Positions 37,008 to 46,430 of a stretch of DNA of 64,000 bases are shown here, in pieces (within the stretch, counting starts at the first letter, position 1; every line of letters begins with the position of its first letter). A program made the translations under genes and the position numbers. The DNA is taken from positions 1 to 64,000 of the forward strand of contig NZ_JACHEB010000010.1 in NCBI RefSeq assembly GCF_014201335.1, read 5' to 3'. The notes beneath the pieces are model-generated. The model was not told where the DNA came from and did no database searches. It saw nothing but the letters and a program-made list of their open reading frames with translations. Origin of the DNA: Tunturiibacter gelidiferens (lineage in GTDB: Bacteria; Acidobacteriota; Terriglobia; Terriglobales; Acidobacteriaceae).

Positions 37008-37175
37008 TTATTCTCGACGAGAAGACGACGGATCTAAGTTCACTTCGTGTTGATAGACTCCCTCGTCAGGGCAGTTCAGTGAAGGCCCAATTGTTTCTGG
37101 TCCAGGAATAGGGTCTTCGAGCCCCGAACGGGGAACGACTTCGTTTAGCAAGGGCACGGAATGCTTATTGGTCAT
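37008..37175 (-). CDS. Unrecognised 55-residue protein
   Basis: ATG 37175 to TAA 37008 encodes 55 residues; GAGGTG lies six bases upstream of the start, a good ribosome-binding site. The protein starts MTNKHSVPLLNEVVPR and continues EDPIPGPETIG, CPDEGVYQHEVNL and ends SSSRRE. It is proline- and acid-rich, has one cysteine and no transmembrane or signal segment. DPIPGP and CPDxGVYxHEVxL recur in the tail behind carbonic anhydrase at 22030-22140, which argues that it is a real, duplicated coding sequence. It lies 81 bases behind the UDG-like gene, same strand. I do not recognise the family; a ribosomally made peptide or a small binding protein are possibilities. Confidence 0.65.
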   Translation of the reverse strand: MTNKHSVPLLNEVVPRSGLEDPIPGPETIGPSLNCPDEGVYQHEVNLDPSSSRRE

Positions 37176-37256
37176 AGGTGACACCTCATCGGTTATGGAA
37201 TCACGAGTCAGATGGCTATGCGTGGACGAGCAAACTTCGGTTAACTGAGCCGCATG

Positions 37257-37937
37257 TTAGCTTCCCATTTGGAGAGAGGTCGATTGCGTTCGTCCAATTT
37301 GGTTCAGCGTGTTCCGGAGCTTCTTCCTGAAGAATAATTGGCCACCACGAGCGGGGTGATTGATCATTTCTTCGTTGATCACGTTATATCCCTCATCCTT
37401 AAGTGGACTAAAACACGCTTTATGAGTCACCCCTCCGATCAGCACAATAGGGACGGACTGCTCTCCGAGAAGTGCCTTAACTCTGATCTTGAGTCCTGGA
37501 AGAGATTGACGAAGCAGCTCAAGTTTGGCGGGGGCAGTGGCACCGTCCGGCATGGGTCGCTCACTTGCATCAATCAGGAAATAGCCGTCCGACACGAAAC
37601 GATTCAGGAGCTCGGGTTTGCGTCGCCGTACGTCCTTTATGGACAACGGCTTCAAGAATCCCTCGGATTCGCTGAATCCGATAAAAGTACCATAGAGCAC
37701 TTTCATCATCTCAAGGAACAACGCATCGCCTGTCTTAATGTCATGAAAGTAGAACAGGCGGTTCACCTTGTAGGCAGGAGGCGCCTCAGCGATAAACAAG
37801 AGTCGAAGTGGATCAGGTCGATATCGCGTCATCGCTTGTCTAAACGACTCCAATGACCCTCGACGGCGACCGATGTTTGGGGGTTCGCTTAAGATCGTGT
37901 CGTTAGTATGTGACATGGGCTCACTTTTCATGGACAC
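37257..37937 (-). CDS. UDG-superfamily-like protein
   Basis: 226 residues from GTG 37937; ATG 37931 and ATG 37916 are alternatives. LRLLFIAEAPPA followed by RLFYFHD fits the first strand and active loop of small uracil-DNA-glycosylase-like proteins (GEAPG in the classical family), and VPIVLIGGVTHKAC may be the later strand. The catalytic residues of true UDGs are not clear. Function uncertain; DNA repair is only a guess by fold. The next gene downstream, 81 bases away on the same strand, encodes the 55-residue small protein. Confidence 0.6.
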   Translation of the reverse strand: MSMKSEPMSHTNDTILSEPPNIGRRRGSLESFRQAMTRYRPDPLRLLFIAEAPPAYKVNRLFYFHDIKTGDALFLEMMKVLYGTFIGFSESEGFLKPLSIKDVRRRKPELLNRFVSDGYFLIDASERPMPDGATAPAKLELLRQSLPGLKIRVKALLGEQSVPIVLIGGVTHKACFSPLKDEGYNVINEEMINHPARGGQLFFRKKLRNTLNQIGRTQSTSLQMGS

Positions 37938-37946
37938 GATGGTTTG

Positions 37947-38651
37947 TTAAAGTTTCAATCCGAAGATCGTAGACATTTCCCGGCGGCCTTTCGCGGTGAG
38001 GGTCAAAGCGCGGCTGTCGATCTCCCCAACTACCCACCTGTTCTTTTTGGCCAACGTCAGGACCGCAGCCGCAAGGGATCCACGGAGGTGAGGCCGACGT
38101 TCACTCCAGTCCAGGCAGGGAACGGCAAGTTGCCGTCGTTGTGTCTCAAGTTCGGCGAGATCGATACCCAGACTGCTCAACGCTTCCAAGCCCTTGGGGC
38201 TAAGTGAATAGGATTCTGTATTATCTGGATCATCAGCCATCAACCATTCTTCTCGGACAAAAGTGTCGAGTAGAGCAACGCCCAAAGTGCCGGCAATGTG
38301 GTCGTAGCAGGTCCGCGCGTGACGGAGCTGACTAGGATATTTTGTTACAAATCGCGGCATCGTCGCCCCCGATAAGGCGAGTAATCCTTCGAGCACCGTG
38401 GCTACGTCTGCGCTGTAGAGGGTGTAGTAGTGATGTCTGCCTTGCTTTACGACTTTGACTAATCGCTCTTCTTTCAGCCGAGTGAGGTGCGCGCTGGCCG
38501 TAGACGCACGCAGGTCAGCAACAATTGCAAGCTCGGTAGCGGTGCGAGCGCGACTGTCGAGAAGCGCAAAGAGCATCTTCGACCGTCCGGGATCCCCTAT
38601 GGCCGCCGCAATCGTATGTACGCCCTCATCTACTTTTGGTGTTTCATCCAT
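37947..38651 (-). CDS. ArsR-type transcriptional regulator
   Basis: 234 residues, about twice the length of a minimal ArsR protein. Residues about 10-85 form the winged helix: AAAIGDPGRSKMLFALLDSRARTATELAIVADLRASTASAHLTRLKEERLVKVVKQGRHHYYTL. The C-terminal half (THLxxALGVALLDTFVREEW-like and YSLSPKGLEAL) is the extra domain of the longer ArsR/DUF-type regulators. No metal-binding cysteine pair (CxC) is present in the usual place, so a metal signal is unlikely. It precedes the UDG-like gene on the same strand by nine bases. Confidence 0.85.
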   Translation of the reverse strand: MDETPKVDEGVHTIAAAIGDPGRSKMLFALLDSRARTATELAIVADLRASTASAHLTRLKEERLVKVVKQGRHHYYTLYSADVATVLEGLLALSGATMPRFVTKYPSQLRHARTCYDHIAGTLGVALLDTFVREEWLMADDPDNTESYSLSPKGLEALSSLGIDLAELETQRRQLAVPCLDWSERRPHLRGSLAAAVLTLAKKNRWVVGEIDSRALTLTAKGRREMSTIFGLKL

Positions 38652-38825
38652 GTTTTCCGGGCTCCATCCATAGTTCGAGCAAAAGTGAAGTGTTGTTACG
38701 AGACAAGTGCCACACTACAAGGAACAAGGTTGAGCCATTACTTGATGGCGCTCTGCAAACGCAAAACATCGATTTTACGACAGCAAGAGCCTCGATTTAA
38801 GTCCCGGTAGCGACGAGGACACCCA

Positions 38826-39722
38826 TTGTGGGAACTGAAAAAGAAAATGCCATTATTCCTAAATTCTCCGGGTTACAAGAAGGTTGAGATACTTTCGCGG
38901 ACATTGAACGGACTTGATATCCGCTACCTGGAAAAGTATCCAATCAAAGGACAGTCCTGTGTTGATATGCGATCAGATCGCCATTCGCTGCTTGTTCGTT
39001 TGGGCCAGCGCGGTGGGTTGTGCGAGCCGAGATTTAAAGCCGACGAACCAACTCCGAGAGATCGACACGACGTAGGCTTTTTTAACTGGATTCCCGCAGA
39101 GGAGCAAGTGTGGTGTTTTAGCGATAATGCTCAATTCCTCCGTGACCTCCAAATTTCCTTCGATGAAAATGCGCTCAAATCTATCTTGGGCGATGATTAC
39201 GACCATTCGACGCTCAGTGAACCCCGATTACTTGTCTACGAGCCTCGGGTAAGAGACTGCGCGAAACTGCTCGCGGACGTGCTTGTGCAGGATGAACCGT
39301 GCGATCGGATGTTCGGAGAGAGTATTACCATGGCACTCCTCGCTTTGATATTCGAATCCGCCAAGAAGTGGCCGGCACGTGCGCCCGCTAATGGTTTGTT
39401 GCCGTGGCAACTCCGACTTGCAAAAGACTATCTGGAAGACAACTTCAACCGAAACGTGGGACTCGAAGAAGTTGCAAAACTGACCGGCCTTTCTCGATCT
39501 TGGTTCGCCCGCGGTTTCAGAGGATCGACGGGAAGTGCCCCATACGCATTTATCCTTCAGATACGGGTGCGAAAAGCAAAGGAACTCTTGCTCGACCCTA
39601 AAACTCCGATCGCGACTATCGCTACCCTTGTTGGCTTTGCGGATCAAAGTCATTTCACCAAAATCTTTCGCCGCTATGCGGGTGCTACGCCCCGTGAATG
39701 GCGGGAAATCTGGAAATCTTAA
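38826..39722 (+). CDS. AraC-family transcriptional regulator
   Basis: 298 residues from GTG 38826. The C-terminal HTH pair is intact: LEEVAKLTGLSRSWFARGFRGSTGSAPYAFILQIRVRKAKELLLD and IATIATLVGFADQSHFTKIFRRYAGATPREWR. The N-terminal 180 residues are a divergent sensing domain. A broken AraC HTH of the same general type lies at 61066-61400. It is convergent with the AhpD-like/ABM/RidA run and may control a neighbour, but nothing shows which. Confidence 0.88.
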   Translation: MWELKKKMPLFLNSPGYKKVEILSRTLNGLDIRYLEKYPIKGQSCVDMRSDRHSLLVRLGQRGGLCEPRFKADEPTPRDRHDVGFFNWIPAEEQVWCFSDNAQFLRDLQISFDENALKSILGDDYDHSTLSEPRLLVYEPRVRDCAKLLADVLVQDEPCDRMFGESITMALLALIFESAKKWPARAPANGLLPWQLRLAKDYLEDNFNRNVGLEEVAKLTGLSRSWFARGFRGSTGSAPYAFILQIRVRKAKELLLDPKTPIATIATLVGFADQSHFTKIFRRYAGATPREWREIWKS

Positions 39723-39774
39723 AAGCTCAATTCGCTTTTGAAGCATGCGGACGGTCATAAGCCCAGACAGGTCG

Positions 39775-40320
39775 TCATTTTGCAGTCGCTGCAACTCCGT
39801 CCGGAATGTCAATGTGTGTCTCAGCCACATTGTTCATAAAGTTCGTGAACAAGAACTGAACGGAGAGAGCGACCATCTCGAGGATCTGTTGATCCGTATA
39901 GCCCACAGTGCGAACTGCATCGAGTTCCTCGTCAGTAACCTTGCCGCGCTTCTCGACCAACGACTTCGCGAAGCCAATGGCAACGGCTCTCTTCGGGTCA
40001 GATGATGTACCTTTGCGGTTTAGCGCCAACTCATCCTGTGTTGCCTTGGTGAAGGTGGTCACTACATAGCTATGCGCTGCGATGCAGTAGTCACACCCAT
40101 TGACCTCAGAAATAGCCATGGCCATTCCTTCGCGGGTTCTGGCATCAAGCGTTTGCTTCAAGGCATCCTGAAGTGCTGCCCAGCCGGCAAAAGCGTTTGG
40201 ACTGATAGACATTAGGCGGTGAAGGTTAGGGATAAACCCTAAACGCTTCCCCACTGCGTCCAACGTGGAGTGTGTATCAACATTGGCATCTTCGCGACTG
40301 GGAATGTTAAATCGGGACAT
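39775..40320 (-). CDS. Peroxidase-related AhpD-like protein
   Basis: 181 residues from ATG 40320, chosen for the AAGGAGA seven bases upstream. The core CDYCIAAH gives Cys76, Cys79 and His83 (CxxCxxxH). The start KRLGFIPNLHRLMSISPNA and the end FTNFMNNVAETHIDIP are typical of the uncharacterised peroxidase-related (carboxymuconolactone decarboxylase) group. It follows an ABM-domain gene and a RidA gene on the same strand, an arrangement suiting clearance of reactive aromatic or amine compounds. Confidence 0.88.
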   Translation of the reverse strand: MSRFNIPSREDANVDTHSTLDAVGKRLGFIPNLHRLMSISPNAFAGWAALQDALKQTLDARTREGMAMAISEVNGCDYCIAAHSYVVTTFTKATQDELALNRKGTSSDPKRAVAIGFAKSLVEKRGKVTDEELDAVRTVGYTDQQILEMVALSVQFLFTNFMNNVAETHIDIPDGVAATAK

Positions 40321-40381
40321 CTGCAAATCTCCTTACATCGATGTGGTTTAGGTTGTGATGGCATGAGCGTCTCGAGGGGAT

Positions 40382-41050
40382 CTAGTCTCGTTTGACATCT
40401 GGATAGTATTGGGGGGCCTCTCTGCGGTCGAACATGGCGTAATCACGGACAATGCGGACTCGACGAGAGCGGGCCCCCTCTGGAAGGTCCACAGAGTCTT
40501 CAAACGATTCTGCTGCTTCCTGGTCTTTCCACGAGACCACGAGGATGATGTCGCCGGGTGTCAGCACCGCTTCGAACAGATCCCATGACAAGAAACCATG
40601 CAGAGGCCGTAGGCCGAGCCACTCTGAGCAGTCAGCCGGGTTCGTCGTCTCTTTCCACTCTGCGGGCCGCTTTGCGTCGATCAGAGTAACAGTCGTTCCT
40701 TCGCCAACTTCGGTTTCATCTAATCGCTGCTCGTGGAGCTCATATCCTTCCGGAATACGAGTGTCCCTGGTGATCTGGCCTACTCGAAGGTGATAGTCCT
40801 CGAGGACTTCTCCTCGGCCCATCTCCTGCACTTCGTGATGGCGCATTGTCGTCCTCCAGCGCACAACCGACTTTTCATCGCGCCAATTGGAAAGCGAAAG
40901 GATCCAGCCCTCACGGCCAAGGCTTTTATAGCGAATGTTGTCCACGAATCCGTCGACCTGCTCTAATTCGGGCCTGAGCATCTTGGCATAGCCGAGATAC
41001 GCGTCCCATTGATCACTCTTCGGTAGTACTTCGAACAGAACTGAGAACAT
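40382..41050 (-). CDS. Two-domain antibiotic-biosynthesis-monooxygenase-like protein
   Basis: 222 residues; GAGGAG precedes ATG 41050. Two ferredoxin-like ABM repeats: the first around VLFEVLPKSDQWDAYLGYAKMLRPELEQVDGFVDNIRY and LSLSNWRDEKSVVRWR, the second around FEAVLTPGDIILVVSWKDQEAAESFED. Dimeric alpha-beta-barrel monooxygenases of this sort oxidise quinols or aromatics, often without a cofactor. It lies between RidA and AhpD-like genes and is probably cotranscribed. Confidence 0.8.
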   Translation of the reverse strand: MFSVLFEVLPKSDQWDAYLGYAKMLRPELEQVDGFVDNIRYKSLGREGWILSLSNWRDEKSVVRWRTTMRHHEVQEMGRGEVLEDYHLRVGQITRDTRIPEGYELHEQRLDETEVGEGTTVTLIDAKRPAEWKETTNPADCSEWLGLRPLHGFLSWDLFEAVLTPGDIILVVSWKDQEAAESFEDSVDLPEGARSRRVRIVRDYAMFDRREAPQYYPDVKRD

Positions 41051-41102
41051 TGATCTCCTCCTCGTTTCAGTGTGTCTTCATCGTTAAGTTTGGCTGGCAA
41101 TG

Positions 41103-41498
41103 CTAGTCAATCGCAGCGATACAATCGATCTCGATGTCGAACGAGCCGGGCCATGCGGGAACGTTGACGAAGGTGCGAGCCGGGGGATCGTTCGGAAAAT
41201 ACCGGGCATAGACCGCGTTCACCTGAGGAAACATCTCGACGCTTGTGCAATAGACGTGGCATTTCAGGACGTTTTCTAAAGAAGAGCCTGCAGTCTCGAG
41301 GCAAAGCTTCATCTGCTCCAGAACGATCTCCGTCTGGCGTTCGATCGGAGCCAGGATAACTTCGCCTGTCTCCTGATCAAAGGGCGGAAACCCGGAGACG
41401 TAGACGGTATCGCCGTGTCGCGTCACTGCAGAGGTAGGCGCCTTCCATCTCTCAAGGTAGGTAGATAGAGGCTCGACCCGTATGATCTCTCTCTTCAT
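41103..41498 (-). CDS. RidA-family protein
   Basis: 131 residues from ATG 41498, with GGAGA upstream; the frame is open to 41531. The YjgF/RidA pattern is clear: GDTVYVSGFPPFDQETGE, TEIVLEQMKLCLETAGSSLENVLKCHVY and the end PPARTFVNVPAWPGSFDIEIDCIA. The Arg before TFVNV in RTFVNV is the carboxylate-binding arginine of enamine/imine deaminases. It would hydrolyse reactive enamines. It is the first gene of the AhpD/ABM/RidA run. Confidence 0.9.
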   Translation of the reverse strand: MKREIIRVEPLSTYLERWKAPTSAVTRHGDTVYVSGFPPFDQETGEVILAPIERQTEIVLEQMKLCLETAGSSLENVLKCHVYCTSVEMFPQVNAVYARYFPNDPPARTFVNVPAWPGSFDIEIDCIAAID

Positions 41499-42006
41499 AG
41501 TGTTCTCCAGGGATTGTTGCGTATTCGACACCTGTCGATTCTGTTTGGCATGCCGAAGATCCCTCTCCTAAGACAATTACTCTAGTCCTCGAGGATGCCG
41601 TCTGCCTTGTCATAAACGACACTTTGGTCTGATACAACCGCCAGCGATCTAAACAATCGATCTCAAGATTGGGTTGTATGTAGTAGGTAGCATTCGCACC
41701 TGAAGAAAACTATAGGAAGCAGTTCCAAGATTTTAGGTGTTCCTGAACTCACATTTGGCGCAGTCTTAAAGTTCCTGTCGATCTCGTCGACGACCAGTAG
41801 ATACAAGGTGGTCGTTTCAACAAGGCAGGAGTCATCGTGGTGCCGCTCTCTTAGGTCTAGACGCGTTGAGTTGGATTGAGCGCCACACTACGTCGACGGT
41901 CTCTCTTACGCTTTTCGCACGTCGGGTTGGACGAGATCTCCCGGCTCGTCCTATTTTCTTCTGATTGACGGCGACAACGGTTGTTCTTCGAGGGGTGTGA
42001 AGCTTC
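41499..42006. other. 508-base spacer before the RND operon
   Basis: Nothing coding is supported. It should contain the promoters of the divergent RidA and RND operons. No regulator gene for the pump is present here, unlike many such loci. Confidence 0.4.
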
Positions 42007-45000
42007 ATGTGGATTGTTAAGATTGCCCTAAGTCGGCCATATACGTTCATCGTTCTCGGCTTGCTCATTTTGATATTGAGTCCGGTCGTGATTCTCCAGA
42101 CCCCCACTGATATCTTTCCAAACATAGACATCCCGGTCATCGCGGTGTCATGGGATTACGCGGGTCTAAGTCCAGCAGAGATGGAAGGACGTATTACATC
42201 GGTCTACGAACGCGTACTCACGACCACTGTAGACAATATCGAGCACATTGAGTCCACCACGATTAACGGAACTGCAGTTGTCAGGGTTTATCTGCAGCCG
42301 AATGCAAGCGTGGACAAAGCAAATGCGCAGGTCACGGCAATCTCCCAAGCGATCCTTCGGCAGATGCCGCAGGGTGTTCTTCCTCCGTTGATCCTGAATT
42401 ACAGCGCTTCTGCAGTACCGGTCCTCCAACTTGGCTTGTCGGGCAATAACTTATCCGAACCCCAACTGAACGACCTTGCGATCAACTTTCTGCGTACCCA
42501 ATTAGTCACAGTTCCGGGGGCCTCTATCCCATACCCCTATGGGGGCAAGACCCGACAGGCGATGGTGACCCTGAATCAGCAACGACTTCAGTCAAAGGGG
42601 CTCTCTGCGAATGACGTTCTCGTGGCGCTGCAGACCCAGAACCTGATCGAGCCGGGGGGAACCGCAAAGATCGACCAGTTCGAGTACGACGTCGATCTCA
42701 ACTCAGATGCCGAGACGATTCCGGAATTGAACGATCTACCCATCAAGACTATCAACGGCACGACCATCTACGTCCGTGATGTTGCGACAGTAAGTGATGG
42801 GTTTGCTCCCCAGAAAAATATTGTCCGCCTGGACGGAAAACGTGGCGTGCTTTTGACGGTGTTCAAGGCCGGCGACGCGTCAACCATTGACATCGTAAAG
42901 AAGACCCGTCAGCTGCTTCCCAGGGTAGCGCAGACCTTGCCTCCAGCACTCCGCATTCAACCGCTGACAGACCAATCGATTTTCGTGCGTGGCGCTGTCA
43001 ACGGAGTGGTCAGAGAAGCGATCATTGCGGCAACGCTGACTGGCCTGATGATCCTGCTTTTTCTCGGAAGCTGGAGAAGCACGGTGATCATCGCGATCTC
43101 CATCCCGCTCTCGATCCTGTCCTCAGTGATCGCATTGAGTTTTCTCCATCAAACGATCAATATTATGACGCTTGGCGGATTGGCGCTTGCGGTCGGAATT
43201 TTGGTCGATGATGCGACGGTTACGATCGAGAACATTGAAAGGCACTTCGAAGAGGGCGCCAATCTCCATGATGGCATTCTTGAAGGTGCAGCGCAGATCG
43301 CGACACCAGCTCTTGTGTCCACCATGTGCATCTGCATCGTATTTCTGCCGATGTTCTTTCTGAAGGGAGTTCCAAAGTTTCTCTTCATCCCGTTGGCCGA
43401 AGCGGTTATCTTCGCGATGATCGCCTCGTACATCCTCTCGAGAACTCTCGTTCCGACGCTGGCCATGTTCCTTCTCAAGCCGCATGATGAACACGCGAAG
43501 GTCTCCAACAACATCTTCTCTCGTTTTCAAAGAGGGTTTGAGAAACTGTTTCTGCGTTTCCGCGGCGCTTACCATTCGCTTCTAGAACAATTAGTTCTTC
43601 GCAGGAAGATCTTTGTTCCGACGTTCCTTCTTCTCTGTATCTGTGTGTTCGTTCTCATTCCTTTTCTTGGGCAGGACTTCTTCCCGGAGAGCGACAGCGG
43701 ACACTTTATCGTCCACCTTCGAGCTAAGACAGGAACGCGTGTCGAAGAAACAGCGAGACTGGCCGACGAAGTAGAGCAGTACATTCGAACGGTTGTGCCT
43801 GCTGATGAGATGGACAATATTCTCGATAATATTGGGCTTCCATTCAGTTCTATCAATTACATGTACAACACCTCTGGTTTAACCGGAGAAGCCGATGCAG
43901 ATATTTTGGTCTCGCTCAAAGAGAAGCATCGACCGACCAAGGAATATGTCCGAAGCCTCCGCGCAAACCTGGCAAATAGATTTCCGGGAGATGTCTTCTA
44001 TTTTCTACCGGGAGATATTGTGACCCAGACGTTGAACTTCGGTCTCCCGGCTCCTGTTGACATCCAGATAGAAGGCGCTGATGTGGCAGGGAACACCAAG
44101 GTGGCGGGAGCGATGTTATCTGAACTGCGGCACGTCCCTGGACTCACCGACATTCGGGTACAGGAACAACAGGACTATCCGAAACTGCATATCAATGTGG
44201 ATCGGACCGAGGCGTCGCAGGCGGGTTTTACCGAACATGATGTCGTCAACAGTATGCTCGTCGCGCTAAGTGGCAGCTTCCAGGTGTCGCCCATGTACTA
44301 CCTGAATCCCAAGAATGGAGTTCAGTACAGTATTGTCGTTCAGAACCCTCAATATGGGGTCCAGTCCGATCAGGACATCAAGAACATTCCGGTATCAAGC
44401 TCTAATCAAGCTCACCAGGGGCTCCTGACCGATGTTTCGACGATTCACCGGACGATGGAGCCTGGGTCCATCAACCACTACAACATTCGACGGGTTGTCG
44501 ACATCTACGCCGCGGTCCAGGACAGAGACCTCCGGGCTGTCGGGCGCGAAGTCAACCGAATTGTCGATGGCCACAAGAAAGAGCTGCCGCGAGGAAGCTT
44601 TGTCACACTCAGGGGGCAGTTTGGGACCATGCAAAGCGCTTACATGGGTCTCATCGGCGGCCTCATCTTCTCGATTCTGCTGGTCTATATGCTGATCGTC
44701 GTCAACTTCCAGTCCTGGCTGGACCCATTCGTCATCGTGATGGCGTTGCCGGCGGCGCTTGCGGGCATCGTTATGTTCTTGTTTATCACGCACACGTCGC
44801 TGAGCGTCCCCGCTCTGATGGGAGCCATCATGTGTATGGGTGTAGCGACGGCAAATAGCATTCTGGTGGTCTCGTTCGCGAAGGAGCGGTTAGGCCATCA
44901 CGGCGATCCGGTCGCCGCGGCGATCGAGGCTGGCAGTACGCGTTTTCGCCCGGTCCTCATGACCGCCCTCGCGATGATCATCGGAATGATCCCAATGGCG

Positions 45001-45183
45001 TTGGGGTTTGGCGACGGTGGAGAACAGAATGCTCCTCTCGGCCGCGCAGTGATTGGAGGCCTTCTCATCGCTACCGTTGCCACGCTTGTCTTTGTTCCTT
45101 CGGTATTCAGTCTCGTCCATAAACGGATCGAGAAGATCCCTGAAGAAAACCATCCAGAACAGGAACTGTCAGCGCGTACGTAG
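42007..45183 (+). CDS. RND efflux transporter, inner-membrane permease
   Basis: 1058 residues, normal for the HAE-type AcrB/MexB-related family. It starts WIVKIALSRPYTFIVLGLLILILSPVVI (TM1). TM4 reads INIMTLGGLALAVGILVDDATVTIENIERH with the proton-relay aspartates. Two large periplasmic loops follow TM1 and TM7, and the repeat of the fold begins near PTFLLLCICVFVLIPFLGQDFFPESDSG. It forms the trimeric pump with the adaptor and outer-membrane genes downstream. GAGGGG lies upstream of the start. Substrates cannot be predicted; the group includes multidrug and solvent pumps. Confidence 0.95.
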   Translation: MWIVKIALSRPYTFIVLGLLILILSPVVILQTPTDIFPNIDIPVIAVSWDYAGLSPAEMEGRITSVYERVLTTTVDNIEHIESTTINGTAVVRVYLQPNASVDKANAQVTAISQAILRQMPQGVLPPLILNYSASAVPVLQLGLSGNNLSEPQLNDLAINFLRTQLVTVPGASIPYPYGGKTRQAMVTLNQQRLQSKGLSANDVLVALQTQNLIEPGGTAKIDQFEYDVDLNSDAETIPELNDLPIKTINGTTIYVRDVATVSDGFAPQKNIVRLDGKRGVLLTVFKAGDASTIDIVKKTRQLLPRVAQTLPPALRIQPLTDQSIFVRGAVNGVVREAIIAATLTGLMILLFLGSWRSTVIIAISIPLSILSSVIALSFLHQTINIMTLGGLALAVGILVDDATVTIENIERHFEEGANLHDGILEGAAQIATPALVSTMCICIVFLPMFFLKGVPKFLFIPLAEAVIFAMIASYILSRTLVPTLAMFLLKPHDEHAKVSNNIFSRFQRGFEKLFLRFRGAYHSLLEQLVLRRKIFVPTFLLLCICVFVLIPFLGQDFFPESDSGHFIVHLRAKTGTRVEETARLADEVEQYIRTVVPADEMDNILDNIGLPFSSINYMYNTSGLTGEADADILVSLKEKHRPTKEYVRSLRANLANRFPGDVFYFLPGDIVTQTLNFGLPAPVDIQIEGADVAGNTKVAGAMLSELRHVPGLTDIRVQEQQDYPKLHINVDRTEASQAGFTEHDVVNSMLVALSGSFQVSPMYYLNPKNGVQYSIVVQNPQYGVQSDQDIKNIPVSSSNQAHQGLLTDVSTIHRTMEPGSINHYNIRRVVDIYAAVQDRDLRAVGREVNRIVDGHKKELPRGSFVTLRGQFGTMQSAYMGLIGGLIFSILLVYMLIVVNFQSWLDPFVIVMALPAALAGIVMFLFITHTSLSVPALMGAIMCMGVATANSILVVSFAKERLGHHGDPVAAAIEAGSTRFRPVLMTALAMIIGMIPMALGFGDGGEQNAPLGRAVIGGLLIATVATLVFVPSVFSLVHKRIEKIPEENHPEQELSART

Positions 45184-45203
45184 CGAAAGGGAGTAACCAA
45201 GAA

Positions 45204-46430
45204 ATGGAAAACGTGAGCTCCGCAAACACAAATAGTGGAAACCAGATCGATCAGTCTACTCTGGCCGTTGAACGCAAACCATTCTCGGCCGTACAGAAGC
45301 TGTTCGCAATCGCTGCGGCGGTAATTGTGCTGATTGTCGTTGTCATCGGACTTCTAAGCCGCAAGTCGGCTTCGGCCGAACTCACTGAGACGACGAATCG
45401 CGCGGCGGTTCCACTCGTCAATGTGACCTCGATTGCGCCAGCTAAAGGAGCGACCGAACTGATATTGCCTGGGACGACGCAGTCATTTATTGAAACGCCG
45501 ATTTACGCCCGCACAAACGGCTATCTTAAAAAGTGGTACTTCGATATCGGCGCGCACGTTCGGAAGGGACAGCTGCTGGTGGAAATCGAAACGCCTGAAC
45601 TTGACCAGCAGCTAAAACAAGCCCAGCAGGACTTGTTCACGGCTAAGCAGAACGAAGAGCTCGCTTATACGACCACCGTTCGGTGGCAGCGACTGGTAAA
45701 TGATGATGCCGTGTCGAAGCAAGAAGCCGAACAATACGAGAGCGATTACAAAGCAAAAAAGTTTACGACGAGCTCCGCCTCCGCTAACTTCGATCGATTG
45801 CAGCAACTCCAGTCGTTTGAAAAGGTCTACGCTCCCTTCGATGGTGTGATTACCGCGCGCAATACAGATATTGGCGCCCTCATCGACTCCGGATCCGGTG
45901 GTCCCAAGGAGCTATTTCACATGGCGTCTGTGTCGCGCCTCCGCATCTTCGTCTCTGTCCCCGAGGCAGAATCCTCCGTAGTACGGTTAGGGGCTCCGGT
46001 TGAACTTACTCTCGATGAATATCCAAACCGAACGTTTCAGGGGTTGATAGCTCGGACGTCGGATGCGATCGACCAGACAACCAGAACTCTCAATGTCGAG
46101 ATCGACATCGACAACGCAAAGGATGAGATCAAGACTGGGGCCTATGTTCTGGCACACTTTAAGGCCTCAAACGCTAAAGATCCAGCGGCGGGGCCTCTCA
46201 CCGTTCCTGCCAATGCAATTCTGTTCCGCTCCGAAGGTATGCGAACCGCTGTGGTTCGCGACGGCAAAGCGCAACTGGTTCCAATAACAATCGGCCGAGA
46301 CTTTGGTTCGACTTTAGAGGTCACATCAGGGCTCTCCATGGGGGACAAGGTTATTCTGAATCCTTCTGACTCCCTCACCTCTGGAACGCCAGTGAGGATT
46401 GCCCCGGAGAATCGTGAGGGCGGGAAATGA
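45204..46430 (+). CDS. RND efflux periplasmic adaptor (membrane fusion protein)
   Basis: 408 residues with GGGAG before ATG 45204. The N-terminal membrane anchor is at about 30-50 (LFAIAAAVIVLIVVVIGLL). The lipoyl/barrel-sandwich part is clear: YARTNGYLKKWYFDIGAHVRKGQLLVEIETPELDQQLKQA, helical hairpin, FEKVYAPFDGVITARNTDIGALI, and the late beta-barrel with SGLSMGDKVIL. It lies 20 bases after the permease and its stop overlaps the outer-membrane gene start. Confidence 0.95.
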   Translation: MENVSSANTNSGNQIDQSTLAVERKPFSAVQKLFAIAAAVIVLIVVVIGLLSRKSASAELTETTNRAAVPLVNVTSIAPAKGATELILPGTTQSFIETPIYARTNGYLKKWYFDIGAHVRKGQLLVEIETPELDQQLKQAQQDLFTAKQNEELAYTTTVRWQRLVNDDAVSKQEAEQYESDYKAKKFTTSSASANFDRLQQLQSFEKVYAPFDGVITARNTDIGALIDSGSGGPKELFHMASVSRLRIFVSVPEAESSVVRLGAPVELTLDEYPNRTFQGLIARTSDAIDQTTRTLNVEIDIDNAKDEIKTGAYVLAHFKASNAKDPAAGPLTVPANAILFRSEGMRTAVVRDGKAQLVPITIGRDFGSTLEVTSGLSMGDKVILNPSDSLTSGTPVRIAPENREGGK

